Part shown: piece by piece, positions 22,727-31,375 of the stretch
Layout: each line of letters starts with the position of its first letter
Numbering within the stretch: position 1 is the first letter of the stretch
Assembly (NCBI GenBank): GCA_001799895.1
Contig: MGUI01000002.1
Location: 1-64,000, forward strand
Direction: 5' to 3'
From: Elusimicrobia bacterium GWD2_63_28
GTDB lineage: Bacteria > Elusimicrobiota > Elusimicrobia > Elusimicrobiales > UBA9959
DNA length: 64,000 bases
The notes under the pieces: generated by a model
Databases searched by the model: none
Told to the model about the DNA's origin: nothing
Seen by the model: the letters and a program-made list of their open reading frames with translations, nothing else
Program-made: the position numbers and the translations under genes

Positions 22727-23782
22727 GTGACGAGGCTGCTCAACAAGCTTTCTTTCCGCCTGCGCCCGCTGCTGGCCGGCGTCTACGGCAAGCCCTGGTT
22801 CATAGCCTTCACGGCCTTCTATTTCCGCACTTTGCTGCCGCTGGTCCGCCGGTTCGTGCCGCTCTACGGCGTGACGGCGGTGCTCTCCATGTCCTACCGC
22901 TGCCAGTGCTCCTGCGCCCATTGCGGCGTGGGCAAAGCCCCCGCCCCGCCGGAGGGCGAGCTGAACCGCGCCGAGGTGCTGAAATTCATAGAGGACCTGG
23001 CCCGCCTGGGCGGGGCCTGCGTGCATTTCTTCGGCGGCGAGCCGCTGCTGTCCCCCCACCTGGAAGAATTCGTGGCTAAAACCAGGGCGCTGGGCCTGGT
23101 GGCCTCGGTGGACACCAACGGCCTGCTGCTCGACGAGGCCATGGCGCTCCGGCTGAAGGCCGCCGGCATAGCGCGCATCCGCGTCAGCCTGGACAGCCCC
23201 CGCGCCGGAGAGCACGACGCCAACCGCGGCGTGCCCGGCTGCTGGGACAAGGCCGTGGAAGGGCTGAGGATCTGCGCCAGGCTGGGCATCCCCGCCGCGG
23301 CGTCCATCTACGCGACGAAAGAGAACCTGGCCAGCGGCGATTTCGAGGAACTGATAGCCCTGGCCCGCAAGCTGGGCGTGGGCGTGCGCTTCCTTTCCTC
23401 CATCCAGAGCGGCCGCTGGAAAGAGAAGGACGTGCCGCTGACGCCGGGCGAGATAGACAAACTGCGCTCGCTCGTCGGGCCCGACGTGTGCTGGGAAACG
23501 GACTTTTTGCAGCACAAGGACGTGCCTTTCTGGTGCAATTCAATGATAGGCAATAAGTTCGACGTGTCGGCCTTCGGCGATGTGCTGGCCTGCTGCTACC
23601 TGCCGGCCGCTTTCGGCAATATCCGCCGCGAGCCGCTGGAGACGATAGTAAAAAGAATGTGGGGTTCGGAAATGTTCAAAGAGGGCTCGAGCCACTTCGA
23701 CTGCCCGATGAACGACGGCAATTTTACGCGGCGCCACGAGAAGGAATTGGCCGCCGCCCGCCAGCCCGCCCGGGCGGCCTAG
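22727..23782 (+). CDS. Radical SAM protein with SPASM-like Cys-rich tail
   Basis: This 351-residue protein has a radical SAM core with C59-x3-C63-x2-C66 (an extra Cys sits at 61). The substrate/SAM site reads FFGGEPLL. Its C-terminal third has further cysteines (FWCNS, LACCYLP, HFDCPMN) that resemble an auxiliary iron-sulfur cluster region. It lacks a B12 domain. A basic, hydrophobic N-terminus (~1-50) may lie on the membrane. It starts with GTG at 22727 under a consensus promoter with no leader. The stop overlaps the end of the convergent gene at 23779 by four bases. The substrate is unknown. Confidence 0.82.
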   Translation: MTRLLNKLSFRLRPLLAGVYGKPWFIAFTAFYFRTLLPLVRRFVPLYGVTAVLSMSYRCQCSCAHCGVGKAPAPPEGELNRAEVLKFIEDLARLGGACVHFFGGEPLLSPHLEEFVAKTRALGLVASVDTNGLLLDEAMALRLKAAGIARIRVSLDSPRAGEHDANRGVPGCWDKAVEGLRICARLGIPAAASIYATKENLASGDFEELIALARKLGVGVRFLSSIQSGRWKEKDVPLTPGEIDKLRSLVGPDVCWETDFLQHKDVPFWCNSMIGNKFDVSAFGDVLACCYLPAAFGNIRREPLETIVKRMWGSEMFKEGSSHFDCPMNDGNFTRRHEKELAAARQPARAA

Positions 23783-25191
23783 CGCCGCCCCGGGGTCAGG
23801 AATTTCAAAGCCATAGTCTTGAGCAGGAACCAGTAGAGCCGGGGGCCGCCGAAAGGCAGGTCCCGGAAGATCCGCCACACCCTCGACGGGCTGCCGAAGT
23901 AGAAGACGGCGGTGGCCAGCTGCTTCATGGCCAGCAGCTGCCAGGCCGGCTGGTCGGCGCAGCCGCCGTAAGGCACAAAGCAGGTATTGTCGCTCCCGGG
24001 GTCTATCCGCTTGGCCGGCGGCAGGGAATCCCACAGCCCGGTCCCGGCGTAGCCGCGGCAGAAGAAGAGCAGGAAGGAATGGGCCTTCAGCGACCAGAGG
24101 TAGCGCGCCGTGACCAGCATCTCTTGCAGCGTCTCGCCGGGAAAGCCCATCATCACGAAAGCGTTGACGAAGATGCGCCGCTCGGCCAGCAGCGCCACCG
24201 CCGCGCGCAGGCGCCCCAGGTCGGCGTTCTTCTTGATGCGCTCGCGCAGGCGGGGGCTGGCGGTCTCCACCGCCGCGCTGACGTATTTCACGCCGGCCCT
24301 GGCGAACAGGTCCACCAGCTCCCGGTCCAGCAGCTCGGCGCGCAGGCCGTTGCCGAAGAACAGGCCGAGGCCCGCCCCCCCGTCGATCAGGCCGCGCATG
24401 ACGGCGGCCGCGCGCGCCCGGTCCAGGTTGAAGACATCGTCGGCCACCTCGATGTCGGTGACGCCGTACTTCTCCTTTAGCAGGCGCAGCTCCAGCAGCA
24501 CGCGCTCCGGGGAATGGGCGCGGAAGCGCTTGCCGAAGACATTGTGGCAGTAGGTGCAGCGGTAGGGGCAGCCGCGAGAGGTGAACACGCTCATGTAGCG
24601 GCGCCCGAAGAGCATGGGCGAATGCGGCACGAAATCCTTGTAGCGCTCCGGCGGGGCCAGGTCCCAGTCGGGCAGGGGCAGGGAATCCAGGTTTGCTATG
24701 AATTCCCGCGGGGGGTTGTCCACGCGGGCGCCGTCCTTGCGCCAGGACACGCCCTTTACGCCGGAGAAGTCAGCGCCGCGCGCGTGGGCGGCCAGCAGTT
24801 CGGGGAAGGTGAGTTCCCCCTCGTTGCGAACCACGGCGTCTATATTGGCGTCGGCCAGGCAGTCGTCCGGGCAGGCCGTGGGATGCGCCCCGCCCGCCGC
24901 TACCAGCGGCACCCCGGCCTTCCTGGCGGCGGCCGCCGCCTGGTGCAGGGAGACGGCCTCGGAGGTCATGGCGCTGATGCCGACCACGTCGGGGCGGCGC
25001 CTGGCTATCTCCCGCTCCACGCCGGCGGCGTCCAGGCCTTCCAGCGCGATGTGCAGCAGCTCCACGTCCGGGTAGCCGGCGCGCTTGAGGGCCGCCGACA
25101 GGTACAGCAGGCCCAGCGGCGGCATGACGCCGTCGTGGCGCCTGCTCGGGGTGCTCTTCAGCCTGGCCGCCTTGATCAGCAGTATTTTCAT
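23779..25191 (-). CDS. B12-binding radical SAM protein
   Basis: This 470-residue enzyme has the same architecture as the gene at 21190: a cobalamin-binding domain (~1-140, MPPLGLLYLSAAL, VVGISAMT) and a radical SAM core with C208-x3-C212-x2-C215 (RGCPYRCTYC). The blocks CHNVFGKRFRAHSPE and IEVADDVFNLD match corresponding blocks of the 21190 product, so the two are paralogues and could act on the same pathway. The ATG at 25191 has a ~30-base leader behind an extended -10 promoter. It is convergent with the SPASM-like gene and divergent from the one at 25304. The substrate is unknown. Confidence 0.88.
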   Translation of the reverse strand: MKILLIKAARLKSTPSRRHDGVMPPLGLLYLSAALKRAGYPDVELLHIALEGLDAAGVEREIARRRPDVVGISAMTSEAVSLHQAAAAARKAGVPLVAAGGAHPTACPDDCLADANIDAVVRNEGELTFPELLAAHARGADFSGVKGVSWRKDGARVDNPPREFIANLDSLPLPDWDLAPPERYKDFVPHSPMLFGRRYMSVFTSRGCPYRCTYCHNVFGKRFRAHSPERVLLELRLLKEKYGVTDIEVADDVFNLDRARAAAVMRGLIDGGAGLGLFFGNGLRAELLDRELVDLFARAGVKYVSAAVETASPRLRERIKKNADLGRLRAAVALLAERRIFVNAFVMMGFPGETLQEMLVTARYLWSLKAHSFLLFFCRGYAGTGLWDSLPPAKRIDPGSDNTCFVPYGGCADQPAWQLLAMKQLATAVFYFGSPSRVWRIFRDLPFGGPRLYWFLLKTMALKFLTPGRR

Positions 25192-25224
25192 CTTTTGCGG
25201 GCTCTCCGCCCGGGATCGAAACCA

Positions 25225-25233
25225 ATTATATCA
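25225..25233 (-). promoter_or_regulatory. Extended -10 promoter of the radical SAM gene at 23779
   Basis: The minus strand reads TGATATAAT, a TGnTATAAT extended -10 element, about 33 bases before the ATG at 25191. No -35 box is evident. Confidence 0.65.
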
Positions 25234-25303
25234 CAATCAGCCAAAAGCGCCCCCCCTCCGCCCGCCGTGGCTTGGGGCCGCTTTTTTGTTATATACTAGC
25301 ACC

Positions 25304-26776
25304 GTGGCCAGCCCGAAAAAGATAGTTTTCATCATCCCGCCCATAATGGACAAGCTGTGGACCTACAGCAGCGACCTGCTGTACCTGGGGGCCGCCGGCC
25401 TGGCCGCGCGGCTGATAGCCGAAGGCCACGAGGTATCGGCGATAGACTGCGCCGTGGACTGCCGCGGTCTGGGCGAACTTAAAGAGCGCCTGCGCCAGGT
25501 GCGCCCCGATATGGCGGCCGTGCCGCTGCTCTACGGCACCGTGCCGAACGCCTACAAAATAGCCGCCGCGGTTAAAGAAGCCTGCGGGGCGCAAGTGGTC
25601 TTCGGCGGGCTGCCCGCAACTTTCTCGGCAGAGCGCCTGCTGGCCGAGTGCCCGCAGGCCGACGCCTGCGTAGCCGGCGAGGGCGAGCTCGCGCTGAGCG
25701 CCCTGACGGCCGGCGGAGACCCGGCCGGCATCCCCGGCCTGGTTTTCCGCAGGGACGGCGCCGTGATCTCTACCGGCCCCGGCGAGAGAGTAGCGAACCT
25801 CGACGACCTGCCCCTCCCGGCCAGGCACTTGTTCCCGCAGGAGAAGTACCGCGTCTATTCCCTGCGCACCTTCCGGCAGCTCTACACCACCAATGTCGAA
25901 ACCAAGCGGGGCTGCCCCTTCGCCTGCGAATTCTGCCTGCAGGCCCCGAAGGAAGGCCGCCGCTACCGCCTGCGCTCGCCGGAGAAGGTGATAGACGAGC
26001 TGCGGGCCATCAGGCGCGAGTTCCCCTTCATGGGGCGCGTCATGTTCGTGGACAACGATTTCCTGGCCCCCTACGAACACGGGATGGCCATCGTGGACGG
26101 CATCATAGCCGCCGGCCTGGATAAGGAACTGGAATTCATGGTGGCCGCGCGGGTGGACAATTTCCTGAAAGGCGGCGACCAGCTGATAGAGAAGTTCGCC
26201 AGGGCCAATATCCGGCTGGTCTATTTCGGCGTCGAGAGCGTCAGCGCCGGCAACCGCGAGCGCCTGGGCAAGATCAAGCCGGGCTATGACCTGCCCGCGC
26301 TGCTGGAGCGCATGCGGGCCGGGGGCGTGCACACGATGTGCTCGTATATTTTCGGCTTCGGGAACGAGGACGAGGCGGCCATGCTGGAGACGGTGAAGGC
26401 GTCCATGGCGGACGCCCCGTCGATGGTGAAGTACAATATCCTCACCCCCTACCCCGGCACCGCAACGCACGGCGAGTGCGCCGCGGCCGGCCGGCTGCTG
26501 CCCGGCGTGCCGCTGTGGCATTACGACAACGCCCATCAGACGGTGCGCCACCCGGCGGACTGCGCGGCTTTCTTCCGCGCCGCCTACCGGCGCTACTACT
26601 TCAACCCGGCGCTGTTGAAAAAAATAAGGTGGACCGGTTTCTTCGGGGCGAACAAGGACATGAAGCTGCTGGCTTTCGCCCAGCATGTCGCCAAGCGGGA
26701 GTTGCAGAGTTTCGCAAGGGACGCCTGGAGGGCGGTAAAGTTCGGCCTGTTCAGGTCGGGTGACCTGGCGGGCTAG
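25304..26776 (+). CDS. B12-binding radical SAM protein
   Basis: This 490-residue protein has a cobalamin-binding domain (~1-135) and a radical SAM core with C204-x3-C208-x2-C211 (RGCPFACEFC), then the family's LTPYPGT block near the C-terminus. It is more distant from the 21190/23779 pair. The start is GTG at 25304, six bases after TATACT (25292-25297), again with essentially no leader. An open frame extends upstream but overlaps the divergent promoter region, so the GTG is preferred. It is followed on the opposite strand by a GT-C-like membrane protein. The substrate is unknown. Confidence 0.85.
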   Translation: MASPKKIVFIIPPIMDKLWTYSSDLLYLGAAGLAARLIAEGHEVSAIDCAVDCRGLGELKERLRQVRPDMAAVPLLYGTVPNAYKIAAAVKEACGAQVVFGGLPATFSAERLLAECPQADACVAGEGELALSALTAGGDPAGIPGLVFRRDGAVISTGPGERVANLDDLPLPARHLFPQEKYRVYSLRTFRQLYTTNVETKRGCPFACEFCLQAPKEGRRYRLRSPEKVIDELRAIRREFPFMGRVMFVDNDFLAPYEHGMAIVDGIIAAGLDKELEFMVAARVDNFLKGGDQLIEKFARANIRLVYFGVESVSAGNRERLGKIKPGYDLPALLERMRAGGVHTMCSYIFGFGNEDEAAMLETVKASMADAPSMVKYNILTPYPGTATHGECAAAGRLLPGVPLWHYDNAHQTVRHPADCAAFFRAAYRRYYFNPALLKKIRWTGFFGANKDMKLLAFAQHVAKRELQSFARDAWRAVKFGLFRSGDLAG

Positions 26777-26786
26777 GCCCGCTTAC

Positions 26787-28448
26787 TCAGGGGAGGCGAA
26801 TGCCGCCCTTTTTCCTGCACTCGGAAAGATCGAACACCAGCCCGCTGTTGCGCGGAGACTTCCAGGAAAAAGCGGCGCGCTTGCGGGCGTGGCCGTAGAA
26901 GCCCAGCGGCTCCCGGGCGGCCGCCACTATCGCCGAGATCTCCGTCTCGCGGGGGTAAGTGGGCGCCCAGTCCAGGTATTCGCGGCTGTAATTGCCGTCT
27001 TCCATTACAATGTGGGTCACGCCGTAGGCCGGCCCGAGGGCGCAGGCTCCGTCGGGCGTGGCCGAGTAGAGGGCCGAAACCAGCGCGGCGCGCCGCGCGT
27101 CGAAATCGGCGCCGCCGTGCAGGTACATCAGGTACTGGTCGCGGTGCTCGTCTATCAGGAAAGCCTGCCGCCGGGCGAAGATGGGCACGCCCATCAGCAG
27201 GCGGCTCCGCGGGTGGCCGGCCACAACGGCGTCCCGGGGCAGCGCCGCCAGGTAGTCGTAGGCCGGGGCGTAGTCCCGGAAGGATTCCCGCAGCCCCAGG
27301 CGCAGGTACAGGGCGGCGAAGAGCAGGGCGGCGGGCGCGGCCACGGCCAGCGTGCGCAGCCTGCCGCGGCCCAGGCGCCGCAGCCCGTCGGCGGCCAGGA
27401 AGACCAGGGCCAGCGGCACGGCGAACACCGTCTGCCTGGAAGCCGAGACCGGGTGCAGGACGTAGAGCGCCGCGAAAGCCGCCAGGGCGCCGGCGAGCGA
27501 AAGCTTTACCGAGACCGGCAGGAACAGCCAGCCGGGCCGGGCCAGGGCGCCGGCCGCGGCGGCCAGGGCCAGCAGGGCGCTCATGACCGGGTAGAGCCGG
27601 CCGTACTCGTTGAGGTTCAGCACGAAATAGGCCAGGAGGTGCAGCGGGTTGCGCGTGTCCAGCGGTCTGTCTACGAACTGGTACAGCTTGTAAGCCTCGA
27701 AGCCGTTGCCCGCCTGCAGCGCCCTGCCTATCCCTTCTCCCGCCGCGCTGCCCCAGATCGCCACTACGCAGAGCAGCCCCGCGGCGGCCATGGCGGCGGC
27801 GTAGCGGGCCAGCAGCCGCCGGTCGGCGAAGTCAGCCCTGAAGAACAGCGGGACCAGCAGCGCGGAGAAGGCCGCGCCCAGCGCGGCGATAGGGTAGGCC
27901 AGCAGCGACAGCACCATCAGGAAGGGCAGCAGCAGGAAGCGCTTCTCCTCCACCGCCACCAGGAAGGCCAGGAAAGCCAGCAGGCCGTACACCCGCGGCA
28001 CGCCGAAGAAAGTGTCCATGGACAGGAAATAGACGGTGAAGAGCACCGCCGTGATGGCCGGGCGGGCGGCCGACCTGGCGGCCAGCCGGAAGACCAGCAG
28101 CGCCCCGGCGGCGCAAGCCAGCGCCGTCAGGAAGCGCAGGCCCAGGGTATACGGCGTGATGCGCATGAACAGGGAAGTCACCCAGATCCACGGCAGCTCG
28201 GTGCAGAAGGTCTGTATGCGCGACAGGTACCAGGCGGCCAGCGGGTCCTTCGGGAAGAGGCCGGGATCGGCCCACAGCTGTATCCAGTAGAAATTGGCCA
28301 CGTCCAGGTAGACGGCGTACTTGGGGTCGAAGGAAGGCAGATTGGTGAACAGCGTGGCGTAAAGGCCCGCGGCGGCGGCGAAAACGGCCGTTCCCCCCGC
28401 CGCGACGGCGGCCGGGTACCTGGAGAACAGATCCTTCAGTAGTTTCAT
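26787..28448 (-). CDS. Polytopic membrane protein, GT-C glycosyltransferase-like
   Basis: This 553-residue protein has about 10-11 hydrophobic segments up to ~390, then a soluble C-terminal domain. The first large loop, after the first helix, carries acidic and aromatic residues (FDPKYAVYLDVANFYW), as in lipid-linked-sugar-dependent GT-C enzymes. The family cannot be assigned more closely, and no donor or acceptor is known. The ATG at 28448 lies 15 bases after TATAAT (28464-28469) with no ribosome site. It is convergent with the radical SAM gene at 25304 and divergent from the 28566 operon. Confidence 0.55.
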   Translation of the reverse strand: MKLLKDLFSRYPAAVAAGGTAVFAAAAGLYATLFTNLPSFDPKYAVYLDVANFYWIQLWADPGLFPKDPLAAWYLSRIQTFCTELPWIWVTSLFMRITPYTLGLRFLTALACAAGALLVFRLAARSAARPAITAVLFTVYFLSMDTFFGVPRVYGLLAFLAFLVAVEEKRFLLLPFLMVLSLLAYPIAALGAAFSALLVPLFFRADFADRRLLARYAAAMAAAGLLCVVAIWGSAAGEGIGRALQAGNGFEAYKLYQFVDRPLDTRNPLHLLAYFVLNLNEYGRLYPVMSALLALAAAAGALARPGWLFLPVSVKLSLAGALAAFAALYVLHPVSASRQTVFAVPLALVFLAADGLRRLGRGRLRTLAVAAPAALLFAALYLRLGLRESFRDYAPAYDYLAALPRDAVVAGHPRSRLLMGVPIFARRQAFLIDEHRDQYLMYLHGGADFDARRAALVSALYSATPDGACALGPAYGVTHIVMEDGNYSREYLDWAPTYPRETEISAIVAAAREPLGFYGHARKRAAFSWKSPRNSGLVFDLSECRKKGGIRLP

Positions 28449-28463
28449 AGGAGGCCGGTGAGT

Positions 28464-28469
28464 ATTATA
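28464..28469 (-). promoter_or_regulatory. -10 box of the GT-C-like gene
   Basis: TATAAT on the minus strand lies 15 bases before the ATG at 28448, so the leader would be only about 8 bases and holds CCTCC instead of a ribosome site. Confidence 0.5.
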
Positions 28470-28517
28470 TTAATTTCCGCGCTCCCGGCCCGGCGCGGCC
28501 GCCGCGCCGTTTAAAGA

Positions 28518-28523
28518 TATAAT
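28518..28523 (+). promoter_or_regulatory. -10 box of the 28566-32421 operon
   Basis: TATAAT on the plus strand lies 42 bases before the ATG at 28566. The leader contains GGAG and GGGGGA, either of which could serve as a ribosome site. A GCGCAAGCGG-type small hairpin is possible. No -35 box is evident. Confidence 0.55.
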
Positions 28524-28565
28524 ATTACCAACGCCCCCGCGCAAGCGGCGGGAGCGGGGGACAAC

Positions 28566-30362
28566 ATGGCCGTAAAGAAACTCAAAGCGCTGCTCATCTA
28601 TCCGCCCGGGGAACAGAAGATCTCCGAGCCTATCCCGCCGCCCAACATGACGATAGCGGTGCTGGCCGGGGCGCTGAAGGCCGCCGGCTACCAGGCCGCG
28701 CAGCTGGACGCCGAGAAAGACTGGTTCGACGGCGTGCGCAGCCGGTTCTCCCCCCGCCAGACCGAGCTGATCTACGACGAGAAGGCGGCCGAGGCCTACG
28801 TGAACGGCAGGGCGCCCCGCAAACTGGCCGCCGAGTACGACCGGGTCTGCGGCCTGCTGCTGCGCTATCTCAAAATAGGCAAGGCCGACCTGGTCGGCAT
28901 AACCCTGGTGGACATCAGGGCCGAGCCGCTGATCCTGAATTTCTCGGCGCTGGTCTGCCACGCCGTCCAGAAAAAGTTCGGCGCGCGCACCGTCATCGGC
29001 TACCGCGGCCTGCCGAAGGAAGGCTTCGCCTACCTGATGCGAAAGTACCCCTGCTTCGACTACGGGGTGTACGCCAACTGGGGCGAAAAGGCCCTGCTGG
29101 AGATCATGAAGGATTTGGCCGGCGAGAAAGCCGCCTTTACCGGCACCGTCGCGCGCAGGGGAACCCGCGTGAAGGATTACGGCGGCGGCGAGCAGCGGCG
29201 CCCCCTGGCCCCCACCCCGCAGTACGAGGACCATATCCTGGCCAAGTACCAGGCGCACGACGGGGACATACTGGCCAGGTACAATTCCGATTTCCCCTTC
29301 ATCAAGAAACTTATCAACAACCGGAAGAAATACCTGGTGGTGCCCTACGCTTTCGAGCTGACCTGCCCCGGCGCCTGCGCCTTCTGCGAGAACGACAACC
29401 GGCTGCCGTCGGACATCAAGTCGGTGGACCAGGTGATAGACGAGCTGGCCGCGCTGAAGGCCAGGGGCGTCACGGGGCTCTACTTCGTCAACTCCTCTTT
29501 CAACAACTACTATAAGAAGGCCGAAGAGCTCTGCGAGAAGATGATAAAGTACAAGCTGGACCTGAAATGGTTCGACTGCGCCAATCTGCGCGTCATCGAC
29601 GAGCAGCTGCTGGACAAGATGCGCGACGCCGGGGCCGTGAAGCTGGCCTTCGGCGTGGAGAGCGGCAGCCGCCGGCTGCTGGACCTGGTGAACAAGGGCA
29701 TCACGCCGGAGCGGGCCCGAAAATACCTGGAATACTCGCACACTATCGGCATCTGGAACCACATAGAGCTGATAGCCGGCTTCCCCAGCGAGACGCCCCG
29801 CGACGTGCAAGCCACGCTGGGCTTTATCGACGAGATAAAGAAGTTCGTGGACCTCTACACCCTGAACCCCTTCTACCTCTACCCGAACTCCCGGTTCTTC
29901 CGCGAGCAGAAGAAGTTCGGCGTGAAGGTGCAGCCCTACCCGCCGATGGACGAGATAAATTTCTTCTACCCGCGCTTCCGCATTGTGGAGCAGTACTCGA
30001 TGAAGTTCGGCGAGGCCGGCGGCCTGGGCTGGGAGGCCAAGGACCGGCAGATTGTGGAGTCCACCCGGGCGCTCGCCGAGAAGATCTACTCGGTTGCGAC
30101 CTACAGGGTGATGGGCAACGAGCATGTCTACCTGCTGAACTGCCTCTACGACAAGCTGGGCCACCGCAACAAGAAGCTCATCCGCGAGATGGTCAAACTG
30201 CTCACCATGAAGTTCAAGCCGTATAACCTGGATTTCTTCATGGACGATTTCAGGACCAGTTTCAGCAAGGAGAAGGACCTGCGCATCTTCTATCCGCTGA
30301 AGGGCACCACCTACCTGGGCACCGAGCCCGACGGGCGCCCTGCTCCCGGGAGCGGCCGGTGA
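28566..30362 (+). CDS. B12-binding radical SAM protein
   Basis: This 598-residue protein has an N-terminal cobalamin-binding-like domain (~1-190, YPPGEQK, DLVGITLVD). A radical SAM core begins at ~262 with C267-x3-C271-x2-C274 (CPGACAFC). The later NSSFNNYYKKAEELC and FGVESGSRRLLDLVN blocks match the family. It has an unusually long linker before the core and a long C-terminal extension (~490-598). It is the first gene of a three-gene plus-strand operon and overlaps the next by GTGA. Together the trio suggests a small biosynthetic pathway; the product is unknown. Confidence 0.85.
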   Translation: MAVKKLKALLIYPPGEQKISEPIPPPNMTIAVLAGALKAAGYQAAQLDAEKDWFDGVRSRFSPRQTELIYDEKAAEAYVNGRAPRKLAAEYDRVCGLLLRYLKIGKADLVGITLVDIRAEPLILNFSALVCHAVQKKFGARTVIGYRGLPKEGFAYLMRKYPCFDYGVYANWGEKALLEIMKDLAGEKAAFTGTVARRGTRVKDYGGGEQRRPLAPTPQYEDHILAKYQAHDGDILARYNSDFPFIKKLINNRKKYLVVPYAFELTCPGACAFCENDNRLPSDIKSVDQVIDELAALKARGVTGLYFVNSSFNNYYKKAEELCEKMIKYKLDLKWFDCANLRVIDEQLLDKMRDAGAVKLAFGVESGSRRLLDLVNKGITPERARKYLEYSHTIGIWNHIELIAGFPSETPRDVQATLGFIDEIKKFVDLYTLNPFYLYPNSRFFREQKKFGVKVQPYPPMDEINFFYPRFRIVEQYSMKFGEAGGLGWEAKDRQIVESTRALAEKIYSVATYRVMGNEHVYLLNCLYDKLGHRNKKLIREMVKLLTMKFKPYNLDFFMDDFRTSFSKEKDLRIFYPLKGTTYLGTEPDGRPAPGSGR

Positions 30363-31375
30363 GCGCGCCCCTCTTCGACCCTTACCGCCTGGACAAGGCG
30401 CTGCTGACCGGGCACGCCGCCCGGCTGAGGCGCGCCGCGGGCCCCGGCGCCCCGGCGCGGTTCGCCGAGCGGCTGGCCGCCTACGCCGGCCGGCGCTACT
30501 GCCTGCTCACTTCCAGCGGCCGCGCGGCCATACGGGCCGGCCTGGCGGCCCTGGGCGCGGGCAAGGGAACCTGCATCGGCATGACCGACGTGACGCACCC
30601 CTCGGCGCTGGACGCGGCCCTGGCGGCCGGCGCGCGGCCCGAACTGCTGGACATAAACCCCGGCAGCCTCAACATGTCCCCGGCGCGCCTTAAAGCGGCC
30701 GCCGATAAACTGGACGCCCTTATTTTCACGCCGATGTTCTCGACTTCAATACCGCCGGAACTGGTCGCGTCGCTGGCCGCAGCCAACGGCTTTCCCGTGC
30801 TGGAAGACGCCTCGCAGGCTATAGGCGTGTATTCCGGCGGGCTGCCCTACGGCTCCTTCGGGGACATCAGCGTCTTCTCGCTCTCCTCGGGCAAGCCGGT
30901 TTCTTTCCCCGGCTCCAAGGCCGGCGCCCTGCTTTGCGACGACCCGGTCCTGTTCCGCCGGGCCGCCAGGGCGGCGGCGGGCACCGGCGGGCCGGCCCCT
31001 GAGGCCGTGCCGCTGATGGAGCTCAAGCTTTCGCTGATAGCCGACACGCTGGCCGTTTTCCGGCGCAACAACGACATCTACCGCCACGTGCTGGGCGGGC
31101 TGACAGGCCTGCGCCTCCCGGCGACGGGCCGCGAGGCCCAGGATTTCCCGGTGCTGGCAAAAGACAAGGCGGCGCTGGAGAAATTCCTGCTAAAACTGAA
31201 GCTGCCCCTGGGCCGCACCTACGAACCTTTCCATACCCTGGCCCCGGCGCGCGGCCGCTTCACGGGCGGCGCGCTTTACGCCGCGCAGGCCCTGCACCTG
31301 CCCTCATATCCCATGATGACCGAAGGCGAGTGCCTTTACGCCGCCGGCGCCGTTAAAGGATTTTACCGTCCATGA
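30359..31375 (+). CDS. DegT/DnrJ/EryC1-family PLP-dependent enzyme
   Basis: This 338-residue fold-type I PLP enzyme most resembles the sugar aminotransferases. The cofactor Asp is D150 in LEDASQAIG, and the Schiff-base Lys is probably K179 in SVFSLSSGKP, followed by SKAGALL. Family members usually transaminate keto-sugars attached to nucleotides; here the substrate is unknown. At the C-terminus it is a little shorter than the usual 370-400 residues. The GTG start overlaps the radical SAM stop (GTGA) and its stop overlaps the next radical SAM start (ATGA), so the three should be made together. Confidence 0.78.
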   Translation: MSAPLFDPYRLDKALLTGHAARLRRAAGPGAPARFAERLAAYAGRRYCLLTSSGRAAIRAGLAALGAGKGTCIGMTDVTHPSALDAALAAGARPELLDINPGSLNMSPARLKAAADKLDALIFTPMFSTSIPPELVASLAAANGFPVLEDASQAIGVYSGGLPYGSFGDISVFSLSSGKPVSFPGSKAGALLCDDPVLFRRAARAAAGTGGPAPEAVPLMELKLSLIADTLAVFRRNNDIYRHVLGGLTGLRLPATGREAQDFPVLAKDKAALEKFLLKLKLPLGRTYEPFHTLAPARGRFTGGALYAAQALHLPSYPMMTEGECLYAAGAVKGFYRP

